Positions 6,257 through 7,864 of a DNA stretch of 7,864 bases are shown here, piece by piece (the stretch's first letter is position 1; each line of letters begins with the position of its first letter). The translations under genes and the position numbers were made by a program. The notes under the pieces were generated by a model. The model saw only the letters and a program-made list of their open reading frames with translations. It did no database searches and was not told where the DNA came from. This DNA is from Gammaproteobacteria bacterium (GTDB lineage Bacteria; Pseudomonadota; Gammaproteobacteria; Eutrophobiales; Eutrophobiaceae), in NCBI GenBank assembly GCA_009843675.1, contig VYCZ01000372.1:1-7864 (forward strand), read 5' to 3'.

Positions 6257-6324
6257 GGGGTCAGAGTAAAATTTATCGGGTTTATATTTTAACCACACTT
6301 CTCAAATAATTTTACTCTGACCCC
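6257..6324. repeat. Inverted repeat of the GGGGTCAGAG family with long spacer
   Basis: Arms of 17 bp (GGGGTCAGAGTAAAATT at 6257-6273 and its exact complement at 6308-6324) enclose a 34-base A+T-rich spacer unrelated to the TTC loop of the 44-bp copies. It fills the gap between the asmA-like stop (14 bases away) and the SRPBCC start (9 bases away). GTATAT follows the right arm, echoing the ATAT found at the same place beside the other two complete copies. Confidence 0.93.
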
Positions 6325-6338
6325 GTATATTTGATGAA

Positions 6339-7864
6339 TCAGTTCTTCTTGAAAATACCCCTCAATCCTTCCTTCAGTCCCTTTTTCAGCAACTCCTGCA
6401 AGGGATCGATTCCGGATTCTTCTTCCGTTTCCTGCTCATTCTCCGACTCTTCAGGCGTTTGTGCGCCGGGGAGCTTCAGGTCGAAAACGTCAAGGACCTG
6501 CTCCACCAGCGATCCTGCCAGTATGTCTTCCCAGGCCAGCCTTATTTTCGGATCATCCAAGGAGCCGTCAACAATCAGAGGTAATGCCAGGCCTTCCAGT
6601 TCGGCCAGTTCCCTGCCTCCCGCGCCTTTTGCGGTATTGACGACAGTCGCCATGGCCCGGTAATCGATGGTGTCGGTGTGCAGGTCCGCCAGCACGCCCT
6701 CACCCTGCAGGCGGAACGCCGGGGCTTTCAGCTCCAGGTCGTCCATGCGGATAATGCCGTTTCTTGCCACGGGATTGCCGGTAAATTCGGTAAAATCGGT
6801 AGCCGCGCTATCCTCCACGTCAATGATTTGACCTTTTTTGAACTGCTTCCACTGGCGCAGTGCCCGGCCCAGGTTGAAACCGGTTATGGCGCCCTCGGTG
6901 AAATTCAGACTCATGGGGCCGCCCAGGCTGCGTTTCATGGCGGCAACGCTGTCACCCTGTGCGGTCAGCGCGGCAGTGAAATTCCCCTTACCGCGCAGGC
7001 GCGCCTTGCCGGTCATGTCCATAAGCATAGGTTCGGCCTGAATGCCCGTCAGATTTGAGTTGAGCATGAGTCTCGGCATTTCGGAGTTGACATCCACCGT
7101 AATGTCGGCGGACAGGCGGCCTTCATACAGTGCAGCCGTTACCGGGTACGCCCGCAACACGCCGTCCCTTGCATTCAGGCGCATCCTGAAACCGTCCAGG
7201 CGCGCCTTTGAAACGATCAACCGATCTACGCTCAGGTCGCCGGCCAGGTTGGTGACGGCCAGGGCGGCAATGGGCAGTGCCGCGGCCTCGCCACCTGTCT
7301 GCCTCGCCCGGGAGTCCGGCGCCAGGTAACGATCCAGGTCGATCTGATCCACGGCCAGGTCGAACTGCACTCCGTCAGTGGCGTATGTAATAACGCCGGA
7401 CACGGTCGCGTCCAGCGCCGGCTTGTCGCTGCTGACATGGAAACCCAGGCTGATGTCAACCGGTTCGCCGTATTTCAGCTCCGCTGTCGATACATCAATA
7501 CCGGAAAACTCGTAGCGCGCCGCTGCCTGCCGGTCCTCCAGGGTAACCCTGGCGTCTTCGATGTTCACGCCTCCCAGGGCAACCGCGGCCAGGGGCAGCA
7601 TCGGCTTGTCTCTCTCCCCGGCCTCCCCGTCGAACGCATTCCAGTTGGCAATGCCCTGCTCATTGCGGACCAGGTTGATGACCGCGCCCCTGAGGGCAAC
7701 CGTGTCCACTTCGTATTCTTCCCGTAACAGGGGCAGGGATTTGACCCTCAGCTTGAGGTAATCCAGAGAGGCGAACGGTTCCGCGCCGAATTCTTCGGTA
7801 TCTGCGATACTGACATCGTCAGCCTCCACGCCCAGCCAGGGATAGAACGTGAAGGCAATGGGGC
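6339..7864 (-). CDS. asmA: AsmA family protein (5' truncated)
   Basis: The frame runs open to the window edge; the GTG at 7829 is internal, since coding continues upstream of it (PIAFTFYPWLGVEAD). About 507 residues are visible. The missing start should carry the single N-terminal membrane anchor. Seen: an AsmA N-terminal repeat pattern (FTFYPWLGVEADDVSIAD..., LKLRVKSLPLLREEYEVDTVALRGAVINLVRNEQGIANW), many beta-strand repeats, and the C-terminal AsmA domain (GAITGFNLGRALRQW, then FTGNPVARNGIIRMDDLELKAPAFRLQGEG, IDYRAMATVVN and LPLIVDGSLDDPKIRL). The tail is acidic then basic (SENEQETEEESG ... KKGLKEGLRGIFKKN). AsmA-like proteins are inner-membrane-anchored periplasmic beta-groove proteins linked to lipid traffic and outer-membrane assembly. 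Head of the - strand run leading to mutY and yggX. The symbol is by family; the exact paralogue cannot be fixed from a fragment. Confidence 0.88.
   Translation of the reverse strand, partial: PIAFTFYPWLGVEADDVSIADTEEFGAEPFASLDYLKLRVKSLPLLREEYEVDTVALRGAVINLVRNEQGIANWNAFDGEAGERDKPMLPLAAVALGGVNIEDARVTLEDRQAAARYEFSGIDVSTAELKYGEPVDISLGFHVSSDKPALDATVSGVITYATDGVQFDLAVDQIDLDRYLAPDSRARQTGGEAAALPIAALAVTNLAGDLSVDRLIVSKARLDGFRMRLNARDGVLRAYPVTAALYEGRLSADITVDVNSEMPRLMLNSNLTGIQAEPMLMDMTGKARLRGKGNFTAALTAQGDSVAAMKRSLGGPMSLNFTEGAITGFNLGRALRQWKQFKKGQIIDVEDSAATDFTEFTGNPVARNGIIRMDDLELKAPAFRLQGEGVLADLHTDTIDYRAMATVVNTAKGAGGRELAELEGLALPLIVDGSLDDPKIRLAWEDILAGSLVEQVLDVFDLKLPGAQTPEESENEQETEEESGIDPLQELLKKGLKEGLRGIFKKN

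Noticed and set aside
6248..6298. 17-residue N-terminal extension of the SRPBCC protein
   Set aside because: It would bury the signal peptide and is encoded by the inverted repeat arm, so the ATG at 6247 is preferred.

Overview
The window is G+C-rich bacterial chromosome, most likely from a gammaproteobacterium. The main reason is the order asmA - mutY - yggX on one strand, which is typical of Pseudomonas and its relatives; the strongly gammaproteobacterial-looking MutY and YggX sequences agree. I cannot name the genus. Six protein genes (two cut by the window edges), one tRNA gene and a family of palindromic repeats account for nearly all of it.

Left part (1-2549): the 3' portion of a group-D flavin monooxygenase / acyl-CoA dehydrogenase-fold gene on the + strand converges, 19 bp apart, on an amidase-signature hydrolase on the - strand. 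The amidase resembles the Rhodococcus enantioselective amidases that usually accompany nitrile hydratase, but no nitrile hydratase is in view. Both are accessory, catabolic-looking genes.

Middle (2550-4183): a tRNA-Phe(GAA) gene on the - strand, without an encoded CCA, has a good sigma70 promoter. That promoter sits between it and the divergent gene guaD (guanine deaminase, + strand, TTG start). guaD converges on yggX, with a small hairpin at its stop codon.

Right part (4184-7864): a - strand run reads asmA-like (5' end outside the window), a secreted SRPBCC-domain protein, mutY, yggX. MutY removes adenine mispaired with 8-oxoguanine and YggX protects against iron/oxidant damage, so the end of the run is an oxidative-damage module. 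The SRPBCC gene interrupts the usual asmA-mutY adjacency.

The most unusual structure is a family of inverted repeats with ends GGGGTCAGAGTAA / TTACTCTGACCCC. One or more copies fill each of the three gaps in the - strand run, always within 16 bases of the preceding stop codon. Two copies, 1.1 kb apart, are identical over 44 bp. One copy supplies the last three codons and the stop codon of the SRPBCC gene. These look like small non-autonomous mobile or REP/BIME-like elements that may also act in mRNA 3'-end formation. I see no CRISPR array, defence system, integrase, transposase or other clearly new gene system.
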